Program-made: the position numbers and the translations under genes
Notes under the pieces: generated by a model
Databases searched by the model: none
The model's input: only the letters and a program-made list of their open reading frames with translations
What the model was told of the DNA's origin: nothing
From: Shewanella oncorhynchi
Lineage (GTDB): Bacteria > Pseudomonadota > Gammaproteobacteria > Enterobacterales > Shewanellaceae
Assembly: GCF_012584455.1 (NCBI RefSeq)
Contig: NZ_JABAEB010000001.1
Location: 124,001 to 188,000, forward strand
Reading direction: 5' to 3'
DNA: 64,000 nucleotides
Shown: one piece after another, positions 1 to 9,526 of the stretch
Numbering within the stretch: the first letter of the stretch is position 1
How the letters are laid out: each line of letters starts with the position of its first letter

Positions 1-1102
1 GCCTAGGAGGACTGTACTCTAACGCATCCAGAGGCATAAAATTGAGCGGCTGTAGATAATCATTTCTCAGCTCTGGTGAGCGGCGATAGTGCGCAAATCC
101 CATCACGTTAAGTGCTAAAGTGTTATTTAAATCCGTATCTTGATATCGCGACAGCATAGTCAATAATTTTGGACTAAAGCCACTGGAATCACGTAAATCA
201 ATGATCAGTAAGGGATGTGTCATGCCTTTGAGCAGTTCTTGCTGTTGTTCTTTATCTAATTCAAAGGCGTAGAGATCGCTGATCTTAAGCTTGACCGTCG
301 TATTGTTGACCGTCTCTAATTGATTTGGCATGTCTTGAAATTCGGTGCGCTCAAATTGAGATAATTGGTTAATAAATTCGAGCACATTAATATCTTGAGT
401 CTCGTCTTTTTCACTGATAGTTGCTAATTGAGTTTGTGGGTTATGGCTTGGCAGGGCGAGAGTCACCTGCTGGCTTTGTTGGTCATCATTAATTAGCGTA
501 ATGACCACATAGGGCTTTATGCTGAGTCCTAAGTCTTCGCGCAGTAGGTTAAGTTTTTTCAGCCAAGGTAACTGCATTTCTTGGCTCTGTTTTGCCGGCT
601 CAGGTAAGTAGGCTTGGCTGGTCGCTACCCATTTGCTCATAGGTAAACCATCGATATGAGTGATAAAGGGGAAGTCGTTGTTGACTGGATTATTATCGTT
701 ATCCAAGGCTAACCATTGGTCGTTGACTGGCCTTAGCGTTAACGGGAGATCGCCGCTTTGATCATCGAAGTTATGCACTTGAGCGCCTGGATCTTTGAGG
801 GTATTGAGTAATTTAGTGACTTCAGCAGCAAAGCGATCATTGGGAGTAATATCTTGATACTGTTCAACAATAAGGCTAGCCATAAATTTAAGCTGCGGGT
901 TGGCTTTGTCGGCCGTTAAGGCATAAAACGCTGAGTGTTGCTCGATTTGATCCAATAAGGCATAGAGATCTTGGCGTACCTCTTGTGCATTCAGCACTGG
1001 TGCAGCGCTATCTTTTGGCACAGCGAAAAACGCGAGCTTAAGTAAGCTCGCGAAAATAATGACACTGAGTAGCATGACTATGCTGCGGTAGCTAAAACTC
1101 AT
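1..1102 (-). CDS. S41 peptidase-like protein, N-terminal part (runs off window edge)
   Basis: An uninterrupted minus-strand frame begins at ATG 1102-1100, preceded by an AGGAAT-like ribosome site, and stays open to the window edge (367 codons). The first 24 or so residues form a membrane anchor or signal. A PDZ-like stretch (FITHIDGLPM) lies near residue 155, and LLIIDLRDSSGFSP near residue 315 resembles the S41 (tail-specific protease) core strand that precedes the catalytic serine region. The catalytic residues would lie beyond the edge, so activity cannot be judged. It lies downstream of pldA on the same strand after a 230-bp gap. The family call is an inference from these two segments. 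Confidence 0.5.
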   Translation of the reverse strand, partial: MSFSYRSIVMLLSVIIFASLLKLAFFAVPKDSAAPVLNAQEVRQDLYALLDQIEQHSAFYALTADKANPQLKFMASLIVEQYQDITPNDRFAAEVTKLLNTLKDPGAQVHNFDDQSGDLPLTLRPVNDQWLALDNDNNPVNNDFPFITHIDGLPMSKWVATSQAYLPEPAKQSQEMQLPWLKKLNLLREDLGLSIKPYVVITLINDDQQSQQVTLALPSHNPQTQLATISEKDETQDINVLEFINQLSQFERTEFQDMPNQLETVNNTTVKLKISDLYAFELDKEQQQELLKGMTHPLLIIDLRDSSGFSPKLLTMLSRYQDTDLNNTLALNVMGFAHYRRSPELRNDYLQPLNFMPLDALEYSPPR

Positions 1103-1288
1103 ATTCCTCCATGATGTTAAGGCGCTGCTTCAGGGCACAAAAAGGTGTGCGACTATCGGCTTAAATGCCATTCGGATCAATGTAAATCGTCCTGCTGAGC
1201 CCTAAACTCAGGTCCATCTGAGCAATTTAGCAGCAGGTTTGGTAGATTAGCAGCAAATTATGGTCGATTTTTGTACTTAGTCACTTTA

Positions 1289-1330
1289 TATACCCAAACA
1301 ATCTTAAACAGCGGGATCAAGTGGGTATAT
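1289..1330. terminator. Inverted repeat downstream of pldA
   Basis: ATATACCCA at about 1289-1297 pairs with TGGGTATAT at 1322-1330 around a loop of about 24 nt, just past the pldA stop. There is no clean T-run on the minus-strand side, so it may be a transcript-end stabiliser rather than an intrinsic terminator. Confidence 0.35.
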
Positions 1331-1335
1331 CTTTC

Positions 1336-2220
1336 TTATAGAATATCGTTGAGTGAAATTCCGATACCAATACGTTGATTGTGATAGTTGTAATCGATTA
1401 GGCTTTCGCCATAACCATTAAAGTATTGAGTATAAAAGCGTAAGTTGCCGACGATAGGATGACTCCAAGTCAGTTCTGCTGAGCCTCTGTCGATATCTTC
1501 TAGATTCGTTTTAACGGTTAAAGTGAATCTATGTTCATCAATACCATAAACGCCAATAAACTCTGCTTTACCTATATAGTCATCAATATTCGGGTTATCG
1601 TCGCCGCTGGCTTTATATGGATCTGTTTTTTCATCTTCAGGAATACGCCACCACACTTTGGTGGAGAAGGCGAGTGGGCCTGCATCAAAAATCATAGTGG
1701 CATAGAGGCGATTCCAACTGCGGGAAAGTGGCCCTGCTTTACCATTCGATTGATGTACGGCACCAAACCCCCAAAAGGAATTGGTCACACTGCCAATTTT
1801 CCAATCGTTATTAAACAGCATAAAGACTTCAGGCTCGTGATTGGTTTCCCTAAAAGGTGATGAAGTGTCTTTGTTATAAACCTGCCAATAGGATTGATTG
1901 GTGTAAGCAAAAAATAAATGGCCATTATCACCAAACACATTGTACCAAATAGGAAATTTAAAACTGATTTGGAACTTAGCCTCAAACTCATCTAATGAAT
2001 AGGGGTTGAGTATTGCATCTTCGGTGAAAGGTGCCATGTTGGGATCTGGGCTGTAGGTGACTGGTAAAAGGTAATTCACTTTATGTGGCGTAATCACAAA
2101 AGGTAGATCCGCCGTGGCAAGTTCATCTTTTACTCTTCCTTTTACTAATGATTCTTCGGCATTTATGTCCGTACAGGCTAATAGCCCTGCCAATGCAATA
2201 CCTGAGTAAAGTGGTTTCAT
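1336..2220 (-). CDS. pldA: Outer membrane phospholipase A (OMPLA)
   Basis: A 294-aa exported protein with an N-terminal signal sequence and a beta-barrel body rich in alternating aromatic and polar segments. The family active-site signature is visible as GAVHQSNGKAGPLSRSWNR around residues 152-170: the HQSNG carries the catalytic His and Ser, and the downstream SRSWNR holds the catalytic Asn. OMPLA hydrolyses acyl esters of phospholipids that reach the outer leaflet, activated by dimerisation and calcium. Length matches the family (about 270-290 aa). It is monocistronic as far as can be seen and divergent from the sulfate operon. Confidence 0.93.
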   Translation of the reverse strand: MKPLYSGIALAGLLACTDINAEESLVKGRVKDELATADLPFVITPHKVNYLLPVTYSPDPNMAPFTEDAILNPYSLDEFEAKFQISFKFPIWYNVFGDNGHLFFAYTNQSYWQVYNKDTSSPFRETNHEPEVFMLFNNDWKIGSVTNSFWGFGAVHQSNGKAGPLSRSWNRLYATMIFDAGPLAFSTKVWWRIPEDEKTDPYKASGDDNPNIDDYIGKAEFIGVYGIDEHRFTLTVKTNLEDIDRGSAELTWSHPIVGNLRFYTQYFNGYGESLIDYNYHNQRIGIGISLNDIL

Positions 2221-2662
2221 CTGCCCTCCTTGATGTGTTTATTTATTTGTCAGTCGTACTCAACAAAGATAGTTATTTCCAGCTTAACATTAGAAAGTGA
2301 ATTTATGCTTATGGAAAAATCCTGTGTCACTTAATGACAAATCTTGTAGTCAGCCATTTTTAGTCCCATAGAGACATGTTTAGGTAGAATTTTTGGCAAT
2401 AACATAGTGCCAAAATTATGCACTTAGCGGACAGAAATTAATTTGATGCAATTAGCTTAATCTTATTAAGTCACTTTTATTTCAATAGGTTAACCTGAAT
2501 TTAGTGCATTTTTGATTTTGAAACCTAAGGTTTTCCCCACTTTAAGTGAGTGATCCCTCATTCTTTTATATCTAAATGATATAAAAACTAATTATTATCT
2601 ATTTATTATGGAATATAAGACGCGCTATATTTCTACAGACTAAAGTGATCTTGGGGATTCTG
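2221..2662. promoter_or_regulatory. Divergent control region pldA / sulfate operon
   Basis: This 440-bp gap must hold promoters for both directions. It is AT-rich near the cobA side and contains a perfect dyad at 2564-2586 (TTTTATATC, TAAAT loop, GATATAAAA). A CysB site would be expected for a cys operon, but CysB sites are too degenerate to call here. No ORF is supported. Confidence 0.4.
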
Positions 2663-3505
2663 ATGGAAATTTTCTCTTTACCGGGCCAAGCGGCCAAAGG
2701 CAAAGTCTGGCTGGTGGGTGCCGGCCCCGGCGACGTTGAGTTATTGACGTTAAAGGCATGGCGTATCCTTAAAACCGCTGATGCAGTGCTATACGACGCT
2801 TTAGTCAGCCAAGATATCCTCGATCTTATTCCCAAAGACGCTGAGAAGATTGCCGTAGGTAAACGTGCGGGCAAGCATAGCGCCGCACAGGACGAGATTA
2901 ATCAGTTACTCGTCACTAAAGCCTACACTCGTAAAAATGTGGTGCGCCTTAAAGGTGGCGATCCTTTTATTTTCGGTCGCGGGGGTGAAGAGTTACAAAC
3001 CTTAGTTGAAGCTGGGGTTGAGTTTGAAGTCGTTCCCGGCATTACCGCTGCCAGCGGCACGTCAGCCTATGCGGGAATTCCCCTAACCCACAGAGACCAT
3101 GCCCAAGGCGTCACTTTTATCACTGGCCATTGTCAGTTAGAGAGTCGCCCTATGGATTGGCAAGGTTATGCTAATCCTAACAATACCTTAGTCGTGTATA
3201 TGGGGATTCTGAACGCAGGCATTATTCGCCAAGGTCTAGTCGATGCGGGCCGAAGCCCTGAAACACCCGTGGCGATAGTGTCAAAGGCAACCACTAAAGA
3301 GCAACGTCGTTTTATCGGCCGTTTAGGTGAGCTTGAACAGCTTGCCGCCGATCCAGAATTACAAATGCCAGCTTTGATGATCATAGGTGAAGTCGTCACG
3401 CTGAGTGACACCTTGCATTGGTTCAAACCTGAAGCGATTGAATCGACTCAGGTCAGCGATGAACAGACTCAATCGGTTAGAGTCTCGGGCGCGTCGATAA
3501 ATTAA
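2663..3505 (+). CDS. cobA: Uroporphyrinogen-III C-methyltransferase
   Basis: A 280-aa SAM-dependent methyltransferase that converts uroporphyrinogen III to precorrin-2, the precursor of siroheme (cofactor of sulfite reductase) and of cobalamin. Family motifs: GAGPGDVELLTLKA near the N-terminus, VVRLKGGDPFIFGRGGEE near residue 95, and VPGITAASG near residue 130. I chose ATG 2663 because GGGGAT lies a few bases upstream; a GTG six codons earlier is also in frame. It is a stand-alone CobA, not the fused CysG, so dehydrogenase and chelatase must be encoded elsewhere. First gene of the sulfate run, which suggests siroheme supply. Confidence 0.92.
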   Translation: MEIFSLPGQAAKGKVWLVGAGPGDVELLTLKAWRILKTADAVLYDALVSQDILDLIPKDAEKIAVGKRAGKHSAAQDEINQLLVTKAYTRKNVVRLKGGDPFIFGRGGEELQTLVEAGVEFEVVPGITAASGTSAYAGIPLTHRDHAQGVTFITGHCQLESRPMDWQGYANPNNTLVVYMGILNAGIIRQGLVDAGRSPETPVAIVSKATTKEQRRFIGRLGELEQLAADPELQMPALMIIGEVVTLSDTLHWFKPEAIESTQVSDEQTQSVRVSGASIN

Positions 3506-3596
3506 GCCGCAAACAGTTAAAGCTATTAAGCAGTTAAACAAATTAAGCAAATCCATGCTGTGGTAACACGGCGAATTTAAGGTAACGGAGAATAGT

Positions 3597-4505
3597 ATGG
3601 CCGGGCGTGAACTAAGCCACTTACAACAACTGGAAGCTGAGAGCATCCAGATCATTCGTGAAGTTGCAGCCGAATTCGATAATCCTGTGATGTTGTATTC
3701 CATCGGGAAAGATTCTTCCGTTATGTTGCATTTAGCACGTAAAGCCTTTTATCCAGGCAAGATCCCATTCCCGCTACTGCATGTCGATACAGGTTGGAAA
3801 TTCAAAGAGATGATCGCGTTTCGTGATGCGCAGGCAAAGAAATTTGGCTTCGAGTTACTGACGCACATCAACCCAGAAGGGTTGGCGCAGGGGATTAACC
3901 CCTTCGACCATGGCAGTGCGAAACACACTGACATCATGAAAACCCAAGGTTTAAAGCAAGCACTTAACCAATATGGTTTCGATGCGGCTTTTGGTGGGGC
4001 TCGCCGCGATGAAGAAAAATCCCGCGCCAAAGAGCGCGTGTATTCCTTCCGCGACCGTCACCACAGATGGGACCCTAAAAACCAACGTCCAGAATTATGG
4101 CGTACCTATAACGGCGCAGTAAACAAGGGCGAAAGTATTCGCGTGTTCCCATTATCTAACTGGACTGAGCTGGATATTTGGCAATATATTTATCAAGAAA
4201 ACATTGAGTTAGTGCCTTTGTACTTTGCTGCTAAACGTCAAGTGGTTGAGCGCGGTGGTCAGTTAATCATGGCCGATGACGAGCGGATGAAGTTAGCCGA
4301 GGGCGAGCAGATTAAAGAAGAAGTGGTGCGTTTTAGAACCTTAGGGTGCTACCCACTCACAGCCGCCATGTATTCTGAGGCCGACAGTCTAGAAAAGATT
4401 ATTGAAGAAATGCTGTTAACCCGTTCGAGCGAACGTCAGGGCCGATTGATCGACTCAGATCAAAGTGCCTCTATGGAGCAGAAGAAGCGTCAAGGCTACT
4501 TCTAA
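3597..4505 (+). CDS. cysD: Sulfate adenylyltransferase subunit 2
   Basis: A 302-aa small subunit of ATP sulfurylase, which adenylates sulfate to APS in partnership with the CysN GTPase. The PP-loop [13 protein letters not shown] lies near residues 35-47, and the family segment [16 protein letters not shown] near residue 130. Length is exactly that of E. coli CysD. ACGGAG precedes the ATG. It lies 91 bp after cobA and 79 bp before cysN in the same orientation. Confidence 0.96.
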   Translation: MAGRELSHLQQLEAESIQIIREVAAEFDNPVMLYSIGKDSSVMLHLARKAFYPGKIPFPLLHVDTGWKFKEMIAFRDAQAKKFGFELLTHINPEGLAQGINPFDHGSAKHTDIMKTQGLKQALNQYGFDAAFGGARRDEEKSRAKERVYSFRDRHHRWDPKNQRPELWRTYNGAVNKGESIRVFPLSNWTELDIWQYIYQENIELVPLYFAAKRQVVERGGQLIMADDERMKLAEGEQIKEEVVRFRTLGCYPLTAAMYSEADSLEKIIEEMLLTRSSERQGRLIDSDQSASMEQKKRQGYF

Positions 4506-4584
4506 TCTCTACAGGGTTAACCCTATTTCGCGAAGGTGGCGCTAATCAGCGCGACTTTCAGCCAAGCAGATCAAGAGTGAGAAT

Positions 4585-6030
4585 ATGATGGACAAAGCGG
4601 TCAATAAAACCAATCTCATGGCGGCAGAAATTACCCTCCATGGTGTGAAAGAATATCTAGCCCTGCAGCAGCACAAAGGCTTACTGCGCTTTTTAACCTG
4701 TGGCAGTGTGGATGACGGCAAAAGTACCTTAATCGGCCGCCTGTTACACGACAGCGCCCAGATCTATGAAGATCAATTAGCGAGCCTCAAGAGCGACAGC
4801 GCCAAGATGGGCACCACAGGTGAAGCCATTGACTTCGCCTTGCTGGTGGATGGCCTACAAGCTGAGCGCGAGCAGGGCATCACTATCGATGTGGCTTATC
4901 GTTATTTTTCAAGTGATAAGCGTAAGTTCATCATCGCCGATACGCCAGGGCATGAGCAGTACACTCGCAACATGGCAACGGGTGCATCAACCTGTGATTT
5001 AGCGGTGATTTTAGTCGATGCCCGCTACGGCGTGCAGACTCAGACTAAGCGCCATGCGTTTATCGCGTCATTACTGGGTATTCGTCACTTTGTTGTTGCT
5101 GTGAATAAGATGGATTTGCTCGGGTTTGACGAGCAAGTATTCAACCGTATTCGTGCCGATTTTACGGATTTTGTTAAAGATTTCGGTAATCTCGATATCC
5201 ACTTTGTGCCGTTATCGGCGCTTAATGGTGACAACGTGGTTGAGCGCAGCACCCAAAGCCCTTGGTATCAAGGCGGTACACTGCTTGAACTGCTAGAAAC
5301 CATTGATACTCAACGTGAACTCAGCTCATTGCCTGTGCGTTTCCCTGTGCAATATGTGTCGCGCCCTCACTTAGATTTTCGCGGTTTTGCGGGCACGTTA
5401 GCCTCTGGCATCATCAATGTCGGTGACGAGTTAGTCGCTTTGCCATCGGGCAAACGCAGCAAGGTTGAACGTATTGTGACCTTCGATGGTGACATACAAG
5501 AAGCGGTTGCTGGCCAAGCTGTGACTATCACGCTGGAAGATGAAATTGATATTTCCCGTGGCGATTTACTGGCAAGACCGGATTCTGCACCTGCCGTCGC
5601 TAACGTGATCAGCGCTGACATAGTGTGGATGGATGAAAAGCCATTACAACTCGGTCAGTTATACGACATCAAAGTGGCCGGTAAGAAGACGCAAGCCTCT
5701 GTGACTGCTATCGATTATGTGGTTGACGTTAATACCTTAGCGCGCAGTGCGACGGACACGCTTGGGTTAAACGCGATTGCGCGTGTGACCTTAGAACTGA
5801 CCGAAGACATAGTGTTTGATGCATATTCGTTAGTGCGTGATACGGGCGGAATGATTTTAATCGACCGCCTGAGTAATGCGACGGTTGCCGCGGTTATGGT
5901 GGTGTCGGGTCAACATGTTAACAAGCAAACAGCGTCACAATTTAGTGCCTTTGAAGTCGAGTTTAATGCCTTAGTGCGTAAACACTTCCCCCATTGGCAA
6001 GCGATAGATATCACTAAGCTTGGAGCTTAA
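4585..6030 (+). CDS. cysN: Sulfate adenylyltransferase subunit 1 (GTPase)
   Basis: A 481-aa EF-Tu-like GTPase that drives APS synthesis with CysD. The G motifs are intact: [10 protein letters not shown] (P-loop, near residue 41), DTPGHEQY (G3, near 118) and NKMD (G4, near 174), followed by two beta-barrel domains. Two consecutive ATG codons (4585 and 4588) could start it. It is not fused to CysC, which is encoded separately at 7823. The stop is 3 bp from the next start, implying tight co-translation with the SLC13 permease. Confidence 0.95.
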   Translation: MMDKAVNKTNLMAAEITLHGVKEYLALQQHKGLLRFLTCGSVDDGKSTLIGRLLHDSAQIYEDQLASLKSDSAKMGTTGEAIDFALLVDGLQAEREQGITIDVAYRYFSSDKRKFIIADTPGHEQYTRNMATGASTCDLAVILVDARYGVQTQTKRHAFIASLLGIRHFVVAVNKMDLLGFDEQVFNRIRADFTDFVKDFGNLDIHFVPLSALNGDNVVERSTQSPWYQGGTLLELLETIDTQRELSSLPVRFPVQYVSRPHLDFRGFAGTLASGIINVGDELVALPSGKRSKVERIVTFDGDIQEAVAGQAVTITLEDEIDISRGDLLARPDSAPAVANVISADIVWMDEKPLQLGQLYDIKVAGKKTQASVTAIDYVVDVNTLARSATDTLGLNAIARVTLELTEDIVFDAYSLVRDTGGMILIDRLSNATVAAVMVVSGQHVNKQTASQFSAFEVEFNALVRKHFPHWQAIDITKLGA

Positions 6031-6033
6031 TTT

Positions 6034-7758
6034 GTGAGTGACTTGTGGCTATTAGCGATTATTTTGATAGGGCTTGTGGCTGGCTTAATTAGCGGCCGTA
6101 TCAATCCAGCGGTATTGTTTTTATTTGCATTTTTGCTCTGTTATTTGCTTGGCATGGTTGCGCTCGATACCGCATTAACAAGCTTTACCAATATTGGCTT
6201 AGTCACGCTGGTCCTCTTGGTGTTGGCCGCGACGGCGTTAGAAAAAACGTCCCTGCTGGGAAAGTTGAGTCAAGTCATAGGCAATAGTTCTTTGCCTATG
6301 ACAATGGCAAAGCTCGGTTTTTCGACGGCTTTACTGTCGTCATTTACCAATAACACTGCAGTTGTGGCATCACTGATTGGTGTTGTGCGCCGCAATCAAG
6401 CACACGCGCCAGCTAAGTTATTATTGCCGTTAAATTATGCGGCAATTTTAGGTGGCACACTGACCCTGATTGGTACCTCGACCAACTTGATTGTGAACTC
6501 CTTTGTAGAAAACGCCGGCTTACCCGCCTTAGGGTTCTTCGAGTTTACACCAGTTGCAGTGGTGATCGTCGTCGCAGGCATCTTGTTACTGACCTTACTG
6601 GCGAACATTCTGCCCGACAGACGGGAAGAATCAGGTGAAGAAGCGCTGCCATATTTGCTCGAAGCCCATGTGGCGAAAGGTTCGTCCTTGGTCGGTCGCA
6701 GTGTGGTGGATAATAAACTTAGGGCGCTGAAAAAGTTATATCTGGTTGAATTAGAACGCAGTGGCATTTGTATTTGCCCTGTGCCGCCCCAGTTAGTGTT
6801 GCAAGCGGACGACGTGCTGCGCTTTAGTGGCGCGGTGGAATCGGTTGAGTTATTGCACCAATTCGATGGTTTAGATTGGTTTGGTAAACATCAAGCCAAA
6901 GGACAAAATTTAGTTGAAGCTGTACTCGCACCGTCATCCAGTTTAGTGGGCAGTTCGTTGAAAGCATCGCGTTTTCGTGAACAGTTTGATGCGGCTGTGA
7001 TGGCCATTCGCCGCGGAAATCATCCGCTGAAAGGCGGACTCGGTGACATTATTCTGCAACCCGGTGATGTGTTGTTATTGACACCAGGTGATGGTTTTAG
7101 CAATAGCGCAAAGCTGAGTTCAGAGTTTGCAGCGATCAGTGGCTTAGATTTGAATGTGCGTCTAGACAGTCGTCGTGGTCGTTGGGTATTGCTGGGCTTT
7201 GCGGCAACGATCATCCTAAGTGTCACTGGCATATTACCCTTGGCTAAAGGTTTAGTGATATTGCTGCTCAGTTATTTTACCATAGGCGCAGTCACACTGG
7301 CTGAGCTTAAACGCCGTTTCCCATTGGAATTAGTGGTGATCGTGGGGAGTGCATTAGGGCTTGCCAACTTGATGATGAGTACAGGCCTTGCGAACAGTTT
7401 AGCCCAAGGATTACTCTCAGTTATTAACGGTTATGGGGTATTTGGCGCTTTTGTCGGCGTGTATTTAATGACTTTATTGCTGACTGAACTGGTGACCAAT
7501 AACGCAGCGGCGGCGCTGGCGTTCCCTATCGCTTACGCGATTGCGCTTAATTACGGTGTCGATGCAAGGCCCTTTATTATGGCCGTTGTCTTTGGTGCCA
7601 GTGCGAGCTTTATTTCACCCTACGGCTATCAGACCAATTTGATGGTATTTAATGCGGGTAATTATCGCTTCAGTGACTTTGTCCGCCTTGGATTGCCGTT
7701 ATCTGTGCTGTATTCCCTGATAGTGATATTTATGGTGCCGATCATCTTTCCATTTTAG
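6034..7758 (+). CDS. SLC13/ArsB-superfamily permease with two TrkA-C domains, likely sulfate transporter
   Basis: A 574-aa protein starting at GTG three bases after cysN. Hydrophobic helices fill residues 1-195 and 385-574. The centre (about 205-370) is soluble and shows two TrkA-C/RCK-C-like repeats (SSLVGRSVVDNKL and SSLVGSSLKASRF, each ending in a DDVLRFSG or GDVLLLTPG strand). SFTNNTAVVASL and TELVTNNAAAALAFP are the paired Asn-rich re-entrant motifs of the DASS/SLC13 fold. Members with this architecture include sulfate and other anion carriers. Its place between cysN and cysC makes sulfate the likely substrate, an inference from context. Confidence 0.85.
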   Translation: MSDLWLLAIILIGLVAGLISGRINPAVLFLFAFLLCYLLGMVALDTALTSFTNIGLVTLVLLVLAATALEKTSLLGKLSQVIGNSSLPMTMAKLGFSTALLSSFTNNTAVVASLIGVVRRNQAHAPAKLLLPLNYAAILGGTLTLIGTSTNLIVNSFVENAGLPALGFFEFTPVAVVIVVAGILLLTLLANILPDRREESGEEALPYLLEAHVAKGSSLVGRSVVDNKLRALKKLYLVELERSGICICPVPPQLVLQADDVLRFSGAVESVELLHQFDGLDWFGKHQAKGQNLVEAVLAPSSSLVGSSLKASRFREQFDAAVMAIRRGNHPLKGGLGDIILQPGDVLLLTPGDGFSNSAKLSSEFAAISGLDLNVRLDSRRGRWVLLGFAATIILSVTGILPLAKGLVILLLSYFTIGAVTLAELKRRFPLELVVIVGSALGLANLMMSTGLANSLAQGLLSVINGYGVFGAFVGVYLMTLLLTELVTNNAAAALAFPIAYAIALNYGVDARPFIMAVVFGASASFISPYGYQTNLMVFNAGNYRFSDFVRLGLPLSVLYSLIVIFMVPIIFPF

Positions 7759-7822
7759 TGATTAGCTTGAGTTTATTGCCCTTATGTTAGCGGTTAGTCA
7801 ACATGGGGATTGAGGAGTTTTT

Positions 7823-8440
7823 ATGACAAATATCGTGTGGCATCAACATCCTGTAGACCAAGCCGCCAGAGCCGAGCAGAAAGGCCAAAACCCAGTACTA
7901 CTTTGGTTTACCGGACTTTCTGGCGCGGGCAAGTCAACATTGGCGGGTGCACTAGAGCGGGCGTTATTTGAGGCGGGATTCCACACTTATTTGCTCGATG
8001 GCGATAATGTGCGCCATGGCCTGTGTAAAGATTTAGGGTTTACGGTTGAAGACCGTGATGAGAATCTGCGTCGTGTGGGTGAAGTGGCTAAATTGATGGT
8101 GGATGCGGGGCTTGTGGTGTTATCGGCCTTTATTTCCCCGACCCGTGAAGAACGTGATGGTATTCGTGCCCGTTTTCCTGCGGGGCAGTTTATTGAAGTG
8201 CATGTAGCTACGCCTTTGAGTGTGTGCGAGCAGCGTGACCCTAAGGGGTTATATGTGAAAGCGCGTAGTGGCGAAATTAGCAATTTCACTGGTATTTCAT
8301 CACCTTATGAAGCACCATTAGCCGCCGAATTAACCATAGATACCAGCAAAGGCGATTTAGTGACTCAAGTGCGTGCATTAATCGATTATTTAACGGCGAT
8401 CAATGTAATTAATGCCGATAAGGCAAAAGCGCTAGCTTAA
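7823..8440 (+). CDS. cysC: Adenylylsulfate kinase
   Basis: A 205-aa APS kinase that phosphorylates APS to PAPS, the substrate of PAPS reductase. The Walker A motif [10 protein letters not shown] is near residue 33, [10 protein letters not shown] near 61, and [10 protein letters not shown] near 104, with [11 protein letters not shown] as the lid region. A strong GAGGAG site lies 8 bases before the ATG. It is last in the operon and followed at once by a hairpin terminator. Confidence 0.96.
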   Translation: MTNIVWHQHPVDQAARAEQKGQNPVLLWFTGLSGAGKSTLAGALERALFEAGFHTYLLDGDNVRHGLCKDLGFTVEDRDENLRRVGEVAKLMVDAGLVVLSAFISPTREERDGIRARFPAGQFIEVHVATPLSVCEQRDPKGLYVKARSGEISNFTGISSPYEAPLAAELTIDTSKGDLVTQVRALIDYLTAINVINADKAKALA

Positions 8441-8462
8441 TATTTAGCCCTTATCTTGCTTA

Positions 8463-8490
8463 AAAGGAGCCTTTAGGCTCCTTTGTTATT
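8463..8490 (+). terminator. Rho-independent-type terminator after cysC
   Basis: A perfect 9-bp stem (AAAGGAGCC 8463-8471 with GGCTCCTTT 8476-8484) has a TTTA loop and a short U-rich tail (GTTATTT). It closes the sulfate operon. Confidence 0.85.
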
Positions 8491-8542
8491 TCTGGGTTTT
8501 ACTGCTTATACCATTGATTCATAATTTTTTATGGCGTGATAA

Positions 8543-9382
8543 TTATTCTATTTTAAAGTCTTTAGCAAATAAGAGCTGTAGAGCCTTCAAGTATTCTTGA
8601 TCTGGCTTAGGCTGTACTAGTTGGGCCAGTTCATCACCAATCGGTGTTAAGCGATAATAGCTAAAAAGCAGATTACCGCTCTTGGGCGTAAGCTTCATTT
8701 GTATGCCTTGCAGGGCAAATTGAATCGGTGTTTTGTTATTGAGTAGGCCGGTTTCGAACTCACTGCTGTGAAGTATTCCCGCATCGACTAAGGTCAAAAT
8801 ACTGGAATAAGGCAGCCCAAACTGGGATAAGCCTAAATTGACTGAGGTGGTTTTACGGAAATACTGGCCAATCCCACCTGACAAGCGGTAGCCACTGATG
8901 AGTTTTAGGCGCTGCTCGTTATTTACCTTCGCCGCCATGCCAAGGGCTTTTTCAAGAATTTGTGCTTCCCTGTGAGTCAGTTGCTTGAGCAGCGCTAGGG
9001 TACGTAGACTGAAGTTGCCCGGATTGACTATCTCGCTCGACAATATCCGAGCCCATAAATCTTGCATCTTACGGTTATGGATTTGTTCCGCCATCAAGAA
9101 AAATTGATGGCTCCAATCGGGATCAAGATCGACCCCAGTGACATCTGAGTGGGTATAACTGAGGGCTAAGGCAAAAATGGTTTCCACATTGGCCTGATAT
9201 TCGCTCGATAACTTGCGTGCTCTATGTTGAGCTCGCTCGGCTATTGAGGCGTTCGCAGGGCGATATTCTTGCTCACTGGCGAGCCCTAATTGGCGACCAA
9301 GTAGCAGGGCTTTTTTGCGAGCGGATACCTCGGATGCTGACTCGCCTTCTTCTGCCAACAGTAAAATATCTGAATCCTTCAT
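8543..9382 (-). CDS. Conserved protein of TIGR03899/DUF2806 type
   Basis: A 279-aa cytoplasmic protein without signal or membrane segments. The central part (HQFFLMAEQIHNRKMQDLWARIL, near residue 90) is what I associate with the TIGR03899/DUF2806 group, whose role is unknown. The rest looks like helical bundles ending in a winged-helix-like segment. Convergent with the cysC terminator and separated from the MFS gene by 144 bp. The family assignment is from memory and tentative. Confidence 0.6.
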   Translation of the reverse strand: MKDSDILLLAEEGESASEVSARKKALLLGRQLGLASEQEYRPANASIAERAQHRARKLSSEYQANVETIFALALSYTHSDVTGVDLDPDWSHQFFLMAEQIHNRKMQDLWARILSSEIVNPGNFSLRTLALLKQLTHREAQILEKALGMAAKVNNEQRLKLISGYRLSGGIGQYFRKTTSVNLGLSQFGLPYSSILTLVDAGILHSSEFETGLLNNKTPIQFALQGIQMKLTPKSGNLLFSYYRLTPIGDELAQLVQPKPDQEYLKALQLLFAKDFKIE

Positions 9383-9526
9383 CGCGTTATTTATCCTTGA
9401 GCCTGCACTGTGGTTGAGGTGTGGGCTTAGTGAACTCTTACATTCGGTTGTAGCTCACTTTAGATGATCATCTCTTTAGTTTGAGCATCTCGTTAAGCCA
9501 ATTCTTTGGTTCGTTATTATGCCGTT

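Noticed and set aside
2564..2586. AT dyad upstream of cobA as a terminator or CysB operator
   Set aside because: No T-run at a gene end, and CysB sites are too degenerate to assign by eye; reported only as a dyad in the control region.
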